From NCBI GenBank assembly GCA_046291875.1, contig JBKBSF010000013.1, positions 1 to 64,000 on the forward strand: 64,000 nt of DNA, in the 5' to 3' direction. Source of the stretch: SKVR01 sp046291875. GTDB taxonomy: Bacteria > Bacteroidota > Bacteroidia > Bacteroidales > UBA7960. Shown piece by piece: positions 54,833-62,938 of the stretch. Both the position numbers and the translations under genes were made by a program. Position 1 is the stretch's first letter; each line of letters starts with the position of its first letter. The notes under the pieces were generated by a model. That model made no database searches. It was not told the origin of the DNA and worked only from the letters and a program-made list of their open reading frames with translations.

Positions 54833-55474
54833 TCAAACTTTCTTGCCTAAAAGCGGAACAAAACGAAAATCGCCAAAATCTTTTTTCTCAAAGTCGGTTT
54901 CTGAAAGCTTTTTCAGCCTGATCATCTTTTGACTTCCTCCCTCTCCTACCGGGATTACCAGGTAACCTCCAACAGTAAGTTGCTGAAGTAAAGCAGGAGG
55001 TATTTCGGGGGCACCTGCCGTAACAAGGATCTTGTCAAAAGGGGCAAATGTTGGCAACCCCTGATAACCATCGCCATAGAAAAGCTTGGGATGATATCCC
55101 ATTTGACTTAACAAAGCTTTGGCTTTCTGGTGCAGGCTCCTGTGACGTTCAATGCTGAAAACCTTAGCTCCCATTTCAACCAGTACACAGGCCTGATAAC
55201 CACTTCCTGTACCAATTTCCAGAACTTTTTCTCCTGCCTTCACTTCCAGAAGCTGCGATTGAAAAGCTACTGTATAGGGTTGACTGATGGTTTGACCCGA
55301 ACCAATAGGGAAAGGTTTGTCCTGATAGGCAATCTCAGTAAAAGAGGTATCAAGGAAAAAATGTCGGGGAATTTTCTCTATGGCGGCAAGTACGCGCTCA
55401 TCGGTAATACCTTTGGCACGTATAGACTCTACCAGTTTGCGGCGCATTCCCTTATGTTTGTAGGTATCTGTCAT
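54833..55474 (-). CDS. pcm: Protein-L-isoaspartate O-methyltransferase
   Basis: This 213-residue cytoplasmic repair enzyme transfers a methyl group from SAM to L-isoaspartyl residues in damaged proteins. The SAM motif is VLEIGTGSGYQA (about 84-95). The IGSGQTISQPYTVA loop (about 57-70) contains the Ser/Thr that positions the isoaspartate, and VTAGAPEIPPALL is the post-III motif. Length and order fit Pcm (about 210). The start ATG at 55474 gives the conserved MRRKLVESI helix a few residues later. It is divergent from the dehydrogenase gene and appears monocistronic. Confidence 0.95.
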   Translation of the reverse strand: MTDTYKHKGMRRKLVESIRAKGITDERVLAAIEKIPRHFFLDTSFTEIAYQDKPFPIGSGQTISQPYTVAFQSQLLEVKAGEKVLEIGTGSGYQACVLVEMGAKVFSIERHRSLHQKAKALLSQMGYHPKLFYGDGYQGLPTFAPFDKILVTAGAPEIPPALLQQLTVGGYLVIPVGEGGSQKMIRLKKLSETDFEKKDFGDFRFVPLLGKKV

Positions 55475-55732
55475 AGGCCTGAAAAAAACAGTGGCATATC
55501 CTTACCGGGTATTTTTCTGGAAAAAGATGATGGTGATGGAGCGAAAAATCATACTTTTGCATCACATATGCCAAAAGCTATATCTTTAACCTGATTTTTG
55601 CTGCCAACCCAAATTAAGAATTACCCGGTTTTAAAACACAGTTGCAGCTGATTTTAAAAGCAGGCAATTGCAAAGAACCCCCGGCAGAATGTCAGACAAA
55701 ATTAGTTATTAATTACCAAAAAAAATTAAAAA

Positions 55733-56701
55733 GTGAACAGGATCGGAGTATTAGGTGCAGGGCACCTCGGAAAAATTCACATCAAATGCATTCTGGAGTC
55801 TGAGAAGTTTGAGTTGCTGGGTTTTTACGACCCCGATGAGCCCAATGCACTGGAAGTAGAAAAGACCTTTGGCATTAAACGTTTTCTGACTGCTGAGGAG
55901 CTTATCGAGGCCTGCGACATTGTGGATATTGTAACCCCCACGGTCTCTCATTTTGATTGTGCATCCATTGCGCTGAAAAAATTCCGGCATGTTTTCATTG
56001 AAAAGCCTCTAACTACTACTCTTGAGGAAGCCAGAACCCTTATAGAACTGGCCCAGGAAGCCAATGTAAAAGTTCAGGTAGGCCATGTGGAGCGTTTCAA
56101 TCCGGCATTTATTGCTACTGTTCCATTTATCAAAGACCCCATGTTCATAGAAACACATCGCCTGGCATTGTTTAACCCAAGAGGCACCGATGTTCCTGTG
56201 ATACTTGATCTGATGATCCATGATATCGATATTGTATTGAGCATAGTGAAATCGCCCATCAAACGCATACATGCCAGTGGGGTATCGGTAATTTCTGATA
56301 CTCCGGATATTGCCAATGCCCGGATAGAATTTAACAACGGATGCGTTGCCAATCTGACTGCCAGTCGTATTTCCATGAAAAACATGCGAAAGACCAGGTT
56401 CTTCCAGAAAGACAGCTACATAGCAGTGGATTTCCTGACCAAAGAATCGGAGATTATCCGCATGCAGGATGCTCCCGAAAACCCCGGTCCTTTCTCATTA
56501 TTGCTCAACCCCGGTGGAGGGAAGCCACCCAAAGAAGTTTTTGTTGAGAAACCCGAGATCAAACCCATCAATGCCATAAAAACCGAGCTGGAAACCTTCT
56601 TTGATTCCATTGTAAACAATACCATCCCTCTGGTTACCATCGAAGATGGCTATAATTCGCTTGATCTTGCATACAGAATCATGGAGAAGATCAAAGACTG
56701 A
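55733..56701 (+). CDS. Gfo/Idh/MocA-family NAD(P)-dependent oxidoreductase
   Basis: This 322-residue protein starts with the Rossmann motif GVLGAGHLGKIH (about 4-15). The family signature FIEKPLTT (about 89-96) carries the catalytic Lys, and HDIDIVLSIVKSP lies in the second domain. Family members oxidise or reduce sugars and related compounds with NAD(P). The substrate is unknown; the sugar transferase downstream hints at nucleotide-sugar or glycan metabolism, but a hairpin separates the genes. I used the GTG at 55733, because the Rossmann strand begins two codons later and no nearby ATG fits. Confidence 0.85.
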   Translation: MNRIGVLGAGHLGKIHIKCILESEKFELLGFYDPDEPNALEVEKTFGIKRFLTAEELIEACDIVDIVTPTVSHFDCASIALKKFRHVFIEKPLTTTLEEARTLIELAQEANVKVQVGHVERFNPAFIATVPFIKDPMFIETHRLALFNPRGTDVPVILDLMIHDIDIVLSIVKSPIKRIHASGVSVISDTPDIANARIEFNNGCVANLTASRISMKNMRKTRFFQKDSYIAVDFLTKESEIIRMQDAPENPGPFSLLLNPGGGKPPKEVFVEKPEIKPINAIKTELETFFDSIVNNTIPLVTIEDGYNSLDLAYRIMEKIKD

Positions 56702-56746
56702 CCCTCAATCAAACTTTTCAAAGTATTGCTCTGCATTCTGGTTTAT

Positions 56747-56764
56747 CCTGCAATGAATTGCAGG
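56747..56764 (+). terminator. Hairpin after the Gfo/Idh/MocA gene
   Basis: CCTGCAA/TTGCAGG arms with a TGAA loop, followed after 8 bases by a T run. It probably terminates the dehydrogenase transcript. Confidence 0.5.
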
Positions 56765-56770
56765 TAGGAT

Positions 56771-56830
56771 CGCTTTTTTGTTTTTTTTCAAAAACAGGCC
56801 TGTTAAAATACTTTAACAAACAAAAAAGCG
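56771..56830. repeat. Nested inverted repeat upstream of the sugar transferase
   Basis: Arms of 13 bases (56771-56783 and 56818-56830, CGCTTTTTTGTTT and its complement) flank a 12-base perfect palindrome AACAGGCCTGTT (56793-56804). It may be a second terminator for the upstream gene, a leader structure or a binding site. Confidence 0.5.
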
Positions 56831-56919
56831 TTAGTATACAATACAGCCCTCCTACAGCTGCATAAAGCACTGATATACAAACCAAAACACCAACACATAG
56901 AAAACTAATACCCTTAGGC

Positions 56920-58344
56920 GTGAATAAAAAAATACAAAGAATACAGGTTCTTAAATACCTTACTGCTGATTTTTTCTCCGCTTTTTTTTCCTGGTTCCTG
57001 TTTATCATTTACAGGCAAAACAACATCAATGGAAAGCTAAGCCAGATCACCAACGAGATTTTTATAGACCAGAACCTGCTGCTGGGAATTATTATTATTC
57101 CTGTATTCTGGCTCCTTTTGTACACACTTAGCGGTAGCTACAAAAGAGTAATGCGTAGATCGCGACTCAATGAGTTTGCCCAAACCTTGTTTATTACCTT
57201 CCTGGGGGTCCTCATTATATTTTTCGTTGTGTTGCTGGGCGAAGAAGTTAAAACCAGTGTTGACTATTACCGGTCTTTCGGGGTTTTATTTCTTCTGCAC
57301 CTCTCTTTTACTTCCACATTTCGGTTCATTCTTTCCTCAATCACCACCCATAAAATCCATAACCGTATTCTGGGGTTCAACACCCTGATCGTTGGAAGCC
57401 AGAAAAAAGCACAAAGTATTTACCTGGAAATGGAGGCCCAAAAGAAATCTTCAGGGAACCGTTTCATCGGATATGTAAATGTGAATTTGTTTGATAAGTA
57501 TATCATGGACGACTACCTGCCCCGCCTGGGGTGGTTTAAAGACATCAAATCCATAATCGAACAACATGAGGTAGAAGATGTTATCATTGCCCTTGAACCC
57601 AAAGAGCACAAAAACATAGGAAAGATTCTTGCAGAGCTTTATCAAACCAATGCCATCATTAAAATCATACCCGATATGCACGATATTTTACTCGGATCGG
57701 TAAAAATGACATCAATTTTTGATGCACCGCTCATTCAGATACAACAAGGACTGATGCCTGCATGGCAGCAGTACATAAAAAGGTTCATTGATGTGAGTGT
57801 TTCGATACTTGCACTAATACTTTTATCGCCGTTGTACCTTTTTACCGCCATCGGAGTAAAACTTTCGTCGAAAGGTCCTGTATTTTATTCTCATGAGCGT
57901 ATCGGGATCAATGGAAAGCCTTTCAAAATGCATAAGTTCAGGTCTATGTTTACCGATGCTGAAAAAAACGGGCCTCAGCTTAGCTGTAAAGACGATCCCC
58001 GCATTACCCCCTTTGGTTTGTTTATGCGTAAGGTAAGACTGGATGAGATCCCCCAGTTTTATAATGTGCTGATCGGAAACATGTCGCTGGTAGGCCCTCG
58101 CCCGGAAAGGCAGTATTATATTGATCTTATCGTGCAGAAAGCACCCCACTACCGACTATTGCAAAAGATCAAGCCTGGAATTACTTCATGGGGTCAGGTT
58201 AAGTACGGATATGCTGAAAACGTACCCCAGATGATCGAACGTCTTAAATACGACTTGCTTTACCTGGAGAATATGTCGCTGGTGGTGGATTTTAAAATCC
58301 TCATTCACACAGTGCTGATCATCATTCAAGGAAGAGGGAAATAA
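56920..58344 (+). CDS. Polyprenyl-phosphate sugar-1-phosphate transferase (WcaJ-like)
   Basis: This 474-residue inner-membrane protein has four N-terminal spans (about 12-145), a CoA-binding-like Rossmann region (about 150-260) and the bacterial sugar transferase domain (about 285-474). Signatures are KRFIDVSVSILALILLSPLY, VFYSHERIG, KFRSMF, RKVRLDEIPQF and GNMSLVGPRPE. The enzyme adds a sugar-1-phosphate to undecaprenyl phosphate to start exopolysaccharide or capsule assembly. Which sugar cannot be read. I used the GTG at 56920, as the following Lys-rich start and first span fit. No other glycan gene is in the window. Confidence 0.9.
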   Translation: MNKKIQRIQVLKYLTADFFSAFFSWFLFIIYRQNNINGKLSQITNEIFIDQNLLLGIIIIPVFWLLLYTLSGSYKRVMRRSRLNEFAQTLFITFLGVLIIFFVVLLGEEVKTSVDYYRSFGVLFLLHLSFTSTFRFILSSITTHKIHNRILGFNTLIVGSQKKAQSIYLEMEAQKKSSGNRFIGYVNVNLFDKYIMDDYLPRLGWFKDIKSIIEQHEVEDVIIALEPKEHKNIGKILAELYQTNAIIKIIPDMHDILLGSVKMTSIFDAPLIQIQQGLMPAWQQYIKRFIDVSVSILALILLSPLYLFTAIGVKLSSKGPVFYSHERIGINGKPFKMHKFRSMFTDAEKNGPQLSCKDDPRITPFGLFMRKVRLDEIPQFYNVLIGNMSLVGPRPERQYYIDLIVQKAPHYRLLQKIKPGITSWGQVKYGYAENVPQMIERLKYDLLYLENMSLVVDFKILIHTVLIIIQGRGK

Positions 58345-58363
58345 AACAGTAAATGTTGCTGTA

Positions 58364-58969
58364 TTAAATAGCACCCATTTCTATAAGCTGAACAATTTCT
58401 TCAATGAGCTTATCCTCTCCCAGGGGGTCATACTCCGTTTTAAGATTGTATCCGAAGATCCGCCCGAACGACTGCCAGAATACCGCAGTAAAGTTTCCCC
58501 TGAAATCCTTAAGTACATCGTAAGAGGTATGTTGGGTTTCTCTGTCGATAAGCTTGATAAGGATGTGTCCTTGTGAGATGGTGAGGCGTCTGAGTTCTCC
58601 CTCAAATTCATCGCGGATCTGCCTCTCGATTTCCCGCGCAGCTCTTTTGCGCTGTGAGTCTGTATCCAGGCTTTCGAGCATCCTGCTGTATTCTTCAAAC
58701 TTAATACCTGCCAAACGGGCATAAGGATAAACCCTTTTTACATTTCTCACCAAACGATTGTATTGTCTTTCTTCGCGTTGGCTGGCAAAGATACGGGGGG
58801 CATAATAACGGAATACCGGCAGCTCGATGTAAGGAATGGTATCGCCCTGGTATACAACAGCCCGGGTAACAATTATTCTATCGGGGGGAGTTTGAGCAGA
58901 CAAACGGCCGGGGAAAAGGCCAAGGTACCCCGGCAGCAAAAACAGGATAAAGGGAATGGCATATTTCAT
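58364..58969 (-). CDS. DUF4294 domain-containing exported protein
   Basis: This 201-residue protein has a signal peptide (about 1-25, ending LSAQ). The mature part fits DUF4294: GDTIPYIELPVFRYYAPRIF, then REERQYNRLVRNVKRVYPYARLA and a helical remainder. The family is restricted to Bacteroidota and has no known function; a periplasmic location is likely. The frame is open to 59056, and ATGs at 59005 and 58969 both fit; the latter gives a compact signal peptide. It is convergent with the sugar transferase gene (19 bases). Confidence 0.7.
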   Translation of the reverse strand: MKYAIPFILFLLPGYLGLFPGRLSAQTPPDRIIVTRAVVYQGDTIPYIELPVFRYYAPRIFASQREERQYNRLVRNVKRVYPYARLAGIKFEEYSRMLESLDTDSQRKRAAREIERQIRDEFEGELRRLTISQGHILIKLIDRETQHTSYDVLKDFRGNFTAVFWQSFGRIFGYNLKTEYDPLGEDKLIEEIVQLIEMGAI

Positions 58970-59054
58970 GCAACCGGAACTAATGAATGACAAATACTTT
59001 TGCATGGCTAACGAATTTTGAGGCCGTTTGGTGTGTTGGGTCAAATAATATGCC

Positions 59055-59083
59055 AAAAAAAAGCACCCGGAAACCGGATGCTT
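59055..59083 (-). terminator. Terminator of clpX
   Basis: A 10-bp stem (arms 59061-59070 and 59074-59083, one G-U) with a 3-base loop and eight T on the minus strand. Confidence 0.85.
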
Positions 59084-59120
59084 AAATTACAAATTTTTCC
59101 AGCTAAAGTCAACAGCTTTA

Positions 59121-60347
59121 TCAGGCTACCCGTAAACGTGCCAGGCTATTGGTATCTACCTGCGATTGCGCATACTCAAGTGTAATGTGCACAGCGGCTT
59201 TGTCTGTTGGAGAACTAAACATTGCCTCCATCATGATCAGTTCGCATATGGAGCGTAAACCTCTGGCACCCAGTTTGAATTCAATGGCTTTATCCACAAT
59301 AAAATCGTATACCTCTTCGTCAATTTTCAGGTCAATACTGTCAAGCTCAAAAAGTTTCTGGTATTGTTTGATAAGAGCATTGCGGGGTTCTGTAAGGATT
59401 TTGCGTAATGCTTCGCGGTCCAGAGGGTTCAGAAATGACAATACGGGCAATCGCCCCACCAGTTCCGGAATGAGCCCAAAGCTTTTGAGATCCTGCGGAG
59501 CAATGTACTTGAGCATATTATCCTTATCAATGTATTGTCCTTTTCCTACACCATATCCAATGGCATTGGTTTGCAAGCGCGATGCAATTCTTTTCTCAAT
59601 TCCATCAAATGCCCCTCCACAGATAAATAGAATATTCTGGGTATTAACCTGGATCATTTTCTGTTCGGGGTGTTTACGACCGCCCTGGGGTGGCACACCT
59701 ACCACAGAACCTTCCAGTATCTTGAGAAGCGCCTGCTGAACTCCCTCGCCCGACACATCTCGTGTAATGGAGGGATTATCACTTTTGCGGGCAATCTTAT
59801 CCACCTCATCAATAAAAACAATGCCCCTTTCTGCAGCGGCAACATCGTAATCGGCTACCTGCAACAACCGTGACAAAATGCTTTCTACGTCTTCACCCAC
59901 ATAACCTGCTTCGGTAAGCACTGTAGCATCGGCAATACAAAAAGGAACCTGCAGCATTTTTGCAATGGTTCGTGCCAGAAGTGTTTTTCCGGTACCGGTT
60001 TCTCCTACCAGGATGATATTTGATTTTTCGATTTCCACATCATCCTGTGAGGTTTTGGGAGACGCTGAAATTCTTTTATAATGATTGTACACAGCCACCG
60101 ACAATACCTTCTTGGCCTCATCCTGTCCAATTACATATTGATCGAGATGCGTTTTTATCTCGGCGGGTTTCATGAGCTTAAAGGAAGGCATTTTCGACTT
60201 CTGCTTGAGCTTTTGCTCCTCTCCTACTATAAGCTGTGCCTGCTCAACACAACGGTCGCAAATGTGAGCATTGATTCCGGAAATAAGCATATCTACGCTT
60301 TTTCCTTCACGACCGCAGAAAGAGCATTTTCTGTTATCTTTCGACAT
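59121..60347 (-). CDS. clpX: ATP-dependent Clp protease ATP-binding subunit ClpX
   Basis: This 408-residue AAA+ unfoldase feeds proteins to ClpP. A zinc-binding domain has Cys8, Cys11, Cys30 and Cys33. Walker A is GETGTGKT (115-122), the pore loop is GYVGED (148-153) and Walker B is IVFIDE (176-181). The ClpP-binding loop reads IGY (263-265) where E. coli has IGF. The sensor-2 helix region GARGLRSI lies near the C-terminus. Length matches ClpX (about 410-424). It lies 57 bases after clpP on the same strand, across a hairpin, and is last in the tig-clpP-clpX order. Confidence 0.97.
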   Translation of the reverse strand: MSKDNRKCSFCGREGKSVDMLISGINAHICDRCVEQAQLIVGEEQKLKQKSKMPSFKLMKPAEIKTHLDQYVIGQDEAKKVLSVAVYNHYKRISASPKTSQDDVEIEKSNIILVGETGTGKTLLARTIAKMLQVPFCIADATVLTEAGYVGEDVESILSRLLQVADYDVAAAERGIVFIDEVDKIARKSDNPSITRDVSGEGVQQALLKILEGSVVGVPPQGGRKHPEQKMIQVNTQNILFICGGAFDGIEKRIASRLQTNAIGYGVGKGQYIDKDNMLKYIAPQDLKSFGLIPELVGRLPVLSFLNPLDREALRKILTEPRNALIKQYQKLFELDSIDLKIDEEVYDFIVDKAIEFKLGARGLRSICELIMMEAMFSSPTDKAAVHITLEYAQSQVDTNSLARLRVA

Positions 60348-60365
60348 AGGTTGATGGTAATTTTG

Positions 60366-60397
60366 TAAAAACCCGGACCAAAAACTGTGTCCGGGTT
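60366..60397 (-). terminator. Hairpin between clpP and clpX (terminator or attenuator)
   Basis: Arms AACCCGGAC (60370-60378) and GTCCGGGTT (60389-60397) with a 10-base loop, and a short T-run on the minus strand. It could reduce clpX expression relative to clpP. Confidence 0.6.
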
Positions 60398-60404
60398 GGA
60401 TTGA

Positions 60405-61085
60405 TTACGCTTTCTTGGTGTGGGTAAGCACCTCGTCGATCATGCCATAATCGAGGGCTTCCTGGGCAGTCATCCAGTAGTCACGATCCGAGTCTTTCCA
60501 GATCTTATCGTAATCCTGCTTGGAGTGTGCTGCAATAATCTCGTAAAGTTCTTTTTTCAGTTTCAGGATTTCGCGGGCAGTAATTTCAATATCACTGGCT
60601 TGTCCTTCAGCTCCTCCCATGGGTTGGTGAATAAGGATGCGGGAGTGCTTAAGGGCTGTTCGCTTACCTTCTGTTCCGGCACACAGCAAAACGGCACCCA
60701 TAGATGCTGCCATTCCAGTACAAATAGTGGCAACATCAGGATTGATATACTGCATGGTATCGTATATACCCAGCCCTGCATAAACAGAACCTCCGGGTGT
60801 ATTCAGGTAGATCTGAATGTCCTTGCGGGCATCTACCGATTCGAGGAATAGCAACTGTGCCTGGATGATGTTGGCGACATAGTCATTGATGGGAACACCA
60901 AGAAAAATGATGCGATCCATCATCAGACGGCTGAAAACATCCATAGTGGCAACATTAAGCTGGCGTTCTTCAATGATAGTAGGGCTGATATAATTGCCGT
61001 AAACCGATGTATAGTTATGAAGTGTTGTGCTGCTTATACCCATATGGCGGGTAGCATACTTATGAAACTCGTCTTTTGGTATCAT
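60405..61085 (-). CDS. clpP: ATP-dependent Clp protease proteolytic subunit ClpP
   Basis: This 226-residue serine protease forms a tetradecameric chamber with ClpX. The catalytic Ser128 is in GMAASMGAVLL, His153 is in RILIHQP, and Asp198 (WKDSDRD) aligns with the E. coli ERDTERD region. LNTPGGSVYAGLGIYD (about 94-109) is the family signature. A 45-residue N-terminal stretch before the first conserved strand is longer than in E. coli, as is usual in Bacteroidota, and may be processed. It starts 12 bases after the tig stop, so the two are co-transcribed. Confidence 0.97.
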   Translation of the reverse strand: MIPKDEFHKYATRHMGISSTTLHNYTSVYGNYISPTIIEERQLNVATMDVFSRLMMDRIIFLGVPINDYVANIIQAQLLFLESVDARKDIQIYLNTPGGSVYAGLGIYDTMQYINPDVATICTGMAASMGAVLLCAGTEGKRTALKHSRILIHQPMGGAEGQASDIEITAREILKLKKELYEIIAAHSKQDYDKIWKDSDRDYWMTAQEALDYGMIDEVLTHTKKA

Positions 61086-61097
61086 ACTGCTGGTTTT

Positions 61098-62486
61098 TTA
61101 AGCTTGTGGTTGATTCTGGTTCTTGTACCTTTCCGTCATTTCGTTAACGAATTCATCAAAGGTAAGTTGTTTTTCTCTCAATTGCAGTTTTTCCTTGAGC
61201 AGTTCCAGAATTTTAACATCAAACAGCTGATCATATATCTTCTTGATTTCCTCCTGGTTAGAGGCGATTCTTTTCACGAAGTTATTGAGGGTTTCCTCAT
61301 CGGGCTCGGGCTGTCCGTATTGTTGCATCTGCTGACGCATAAAGTTTTTCAGGTGGTCGGCAACCTCTTCATGCTTTACCTCAACCTTATATTCCTTAAT
61401 CAGGTGGTTTTCGATCAACTGCCAACGGAAAGAATCGGCAAAGGAAGCAAATTCATCCTCTACTTTCTCTGGTGTAATTTCGCTGTTATCGCGGTTGGCT
61501 TCAACGATCCATCTTTTGAGAAAATCTTCAGGCAATGCAAGCTGGGCTTTCTCCACAAGAGTCTTAATGGCTTCATTTTTAAAATGCTTATCGGCATCAA
61601 CCTGGTATTGCTTTCCTAGTTGCTCTGCGATAAATTCGCGAAAAGCTTTTTCGTCGGCAATGTCCTTTTCGGGAGCAATTTTCCTGAACAGATCTTCATT
61701 CACTTCTGCGGGTTCAATGCGTGAAATGCGCTCAAGGGTAAAGCGATAGTCCTTACCATACTGCTCAAGTTCTTCCTTTTTAACCCCCAGCATGCTGGCC
61801 ATTTCGGATTCGTTTTCCACTGCTTTTACTACATCTATCACTACAGCATCACCGCTTTTCAGACCCACAAGGCTTTTCTGGGTTTCTTCATCTTTCAGAT
61901 ACTGCACATAGATGTTGGATTTGTTTTTCAATCCACTTTCGATCACATTGCCCTCGCCATCCACTTCTTCAAACTCACCAAAGAGAACATCTTCTTTTTC
62001 GGATTGTTCAGGGGTAATCATTTTACCATATCTGCGGGTCAGATCTTTGATTGTATCGTCTATCAGGCTGTCTTCCACTTTAATTTTGTGGTAGTCTACC
62101 TCGATTTTTTCTTCCAGGCTCAGTTCAACTTTGGGAGCAATACCGATTTCGTAGTGAAATTCAAACTCGGTCTGATTATCCCAGTCGATATCGTCAGCTT
62201 TGTCGTGATCAGGAAGCGGATTGCCCAGGATATTGATTTCCTTCTCCTTAATATAGTCATACACAGCATCCATAAGGATCTTGTTTACCTCTTCAGCCAG
62301 TACACCTTTTCCGTATTGTTTTTTCACAATACCCATTGGCACTTTTCCGGGTCTGAAGCCGGGCATCTGCATTTTTTTCTGCAGATCTTTCATGGCTTTT
62401 TCTACTTTCTCCTGGTAATCATCGGGGCCGAGTTGAATTTTCAATACTGCAGCCAACTCATTCTTATTTTCCTGAATGATATTCAT
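61098..62486 (-). CDS. tig: Trigger factor (ribosome-bound chaperone)
   Basis: This 462-residue protein has the ribosome-binding N-terminal domain with the GFRPGKVPMGIVKK loop (about 43-57), a PPIase-like middle (about 150-245) and a long helical C-terminal chaperone region. The GFRPGKxP signature contacts the ribosome. The middle domain appears divergent, as in Bacteroidota trigger factors. The frame is open to 62534, but the ATG at 62486 gives MNIIQENKNE, the usual start. clpP follows after 12 bases, the classic tig-clpP-clpX arrangement. Confidence 0.93.
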   Translation of the reverse strand: MNIIQENKNELAAVLKIQLGPDDYQEKVEKAMKDLQKKMQMPGFRPGKVPMGIVKKQYGKGVLAEEVNKILMDAVYDYIKEKEINILGNPLPDHDKADDIDWDNQTEFEFHYEIGIAPKVELSLEEKIEVDYHKIKVEDSLIDDTIKDLTRRYGKMITPEQSEKEDVLFGEFEEVDGEGNVIESGLKNKSNIYVQYLKDEETQKSLVGLKSGDAVVIDVVKAVENESEMASMLGVKKEELEQYGKDYRFTLERISRIEPAEVNEDLFRKIAPEKDIADEKAFREFIAEQLGKQYQVDADKHFKNEAIKTLVEKAQLALPEDFLKRWIVEANRDNSEITPEKVEDEFASFADSFRWQLIENHLIKEYKVEVKHEEVADHLKNFMRQQMQQYGQPEPDEETLNNFVKRIASNQEEIKKIYDQLFDVKILELLKEKLQLREKQLTFDEFVNEMTERYKNQNQPQA

Positions 62487-62591
62487 AAATGCTAATTTTT
62501 GCTTTAGGGCAATTTTTGCCGGGCATAGGCTCAAAAACCCTGGGTTTTTACTGTATAAAAATTAGTTATCCTAAATTACAAATAAAAAATA

Positions 62592-62629
62592 CCCCGTTAG
62601 ATCTGGTCTTGGATTCTTGTCTTACGGGG
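62592..62629 (-). terminator. Possible terminator after tRNA-Leu(TAA)
   Basis: CCCCGT and ACGGGG arms enclose a 26-base loop, with a T-rich tail on the minus strand. The large loop makes it a weak call. Confidence 0.35.
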
Positions 62630-62652
62630 CAATAATTCATACATACATTTTG

Positions 62653-62734
62653 TGCGGATGAAGGGACTCGAACCCCCACGCCTCTCGGCACCAGATCCTA
62701 AGTCTGGCGCGGCTACCAATTACGCCACATCCGC
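62653..62734 (-). tRNA. tRNA-Leu (TAA)
   Basis: This 82-nt class-II tRNA on the minus strand has acceptor arms GCGGATG/CATCCGC, anticodon loop CTTAGGA (TAA) on a CCAGA/TCTGG stem, and T-arm GGTTCGAGTCC. CCA is not encoded. It lies about 167 bases upstream of tig on the same strand. Confidence 0.95.
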
Positions 62735-62752
62735 ATTTTGGAAAAGGGAGTG

Positions 62753-62760
62753 CAAATATA
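62753..62760 (-). promoter_or_regulatory. -7 promoter element of tRNA-Leu(TAA)
   Basis: The minus strand reads TATATTTG, an exact -7 element, about 19 bases before the tRNA. A TTTG occurs at 62785-62788, with a spacer of 24, longer than usual. Confidence 0.5.
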
Positions 62761-62879
62761 CAACATTTTATTCTAAATCGTTTCCAAAAAAAATAATAAA
62801 TACAAAATGAGAATGTGCTGAATTTAAAGGCTATGGGGAAGCAAACACTTACTGATCCAGAGCAGAGTTACTCAAATAA

Positions 62880-62900
62880 GGTTTTACAGACAGCAAAACC
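62880..62900 (-). terminator. Weak hairpin after the partial histidine kinase gene
   Basis: GGTTTT and AAAACC arms around a 9-base loop, 39 bases past the stop codon on the minus strand. It lacks a long T-run. Confidence 0.3.
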
Positions 62901-62938
62901 CCGGGTACTCAGTAAAAAGATTAGAGGAATACTTATGG

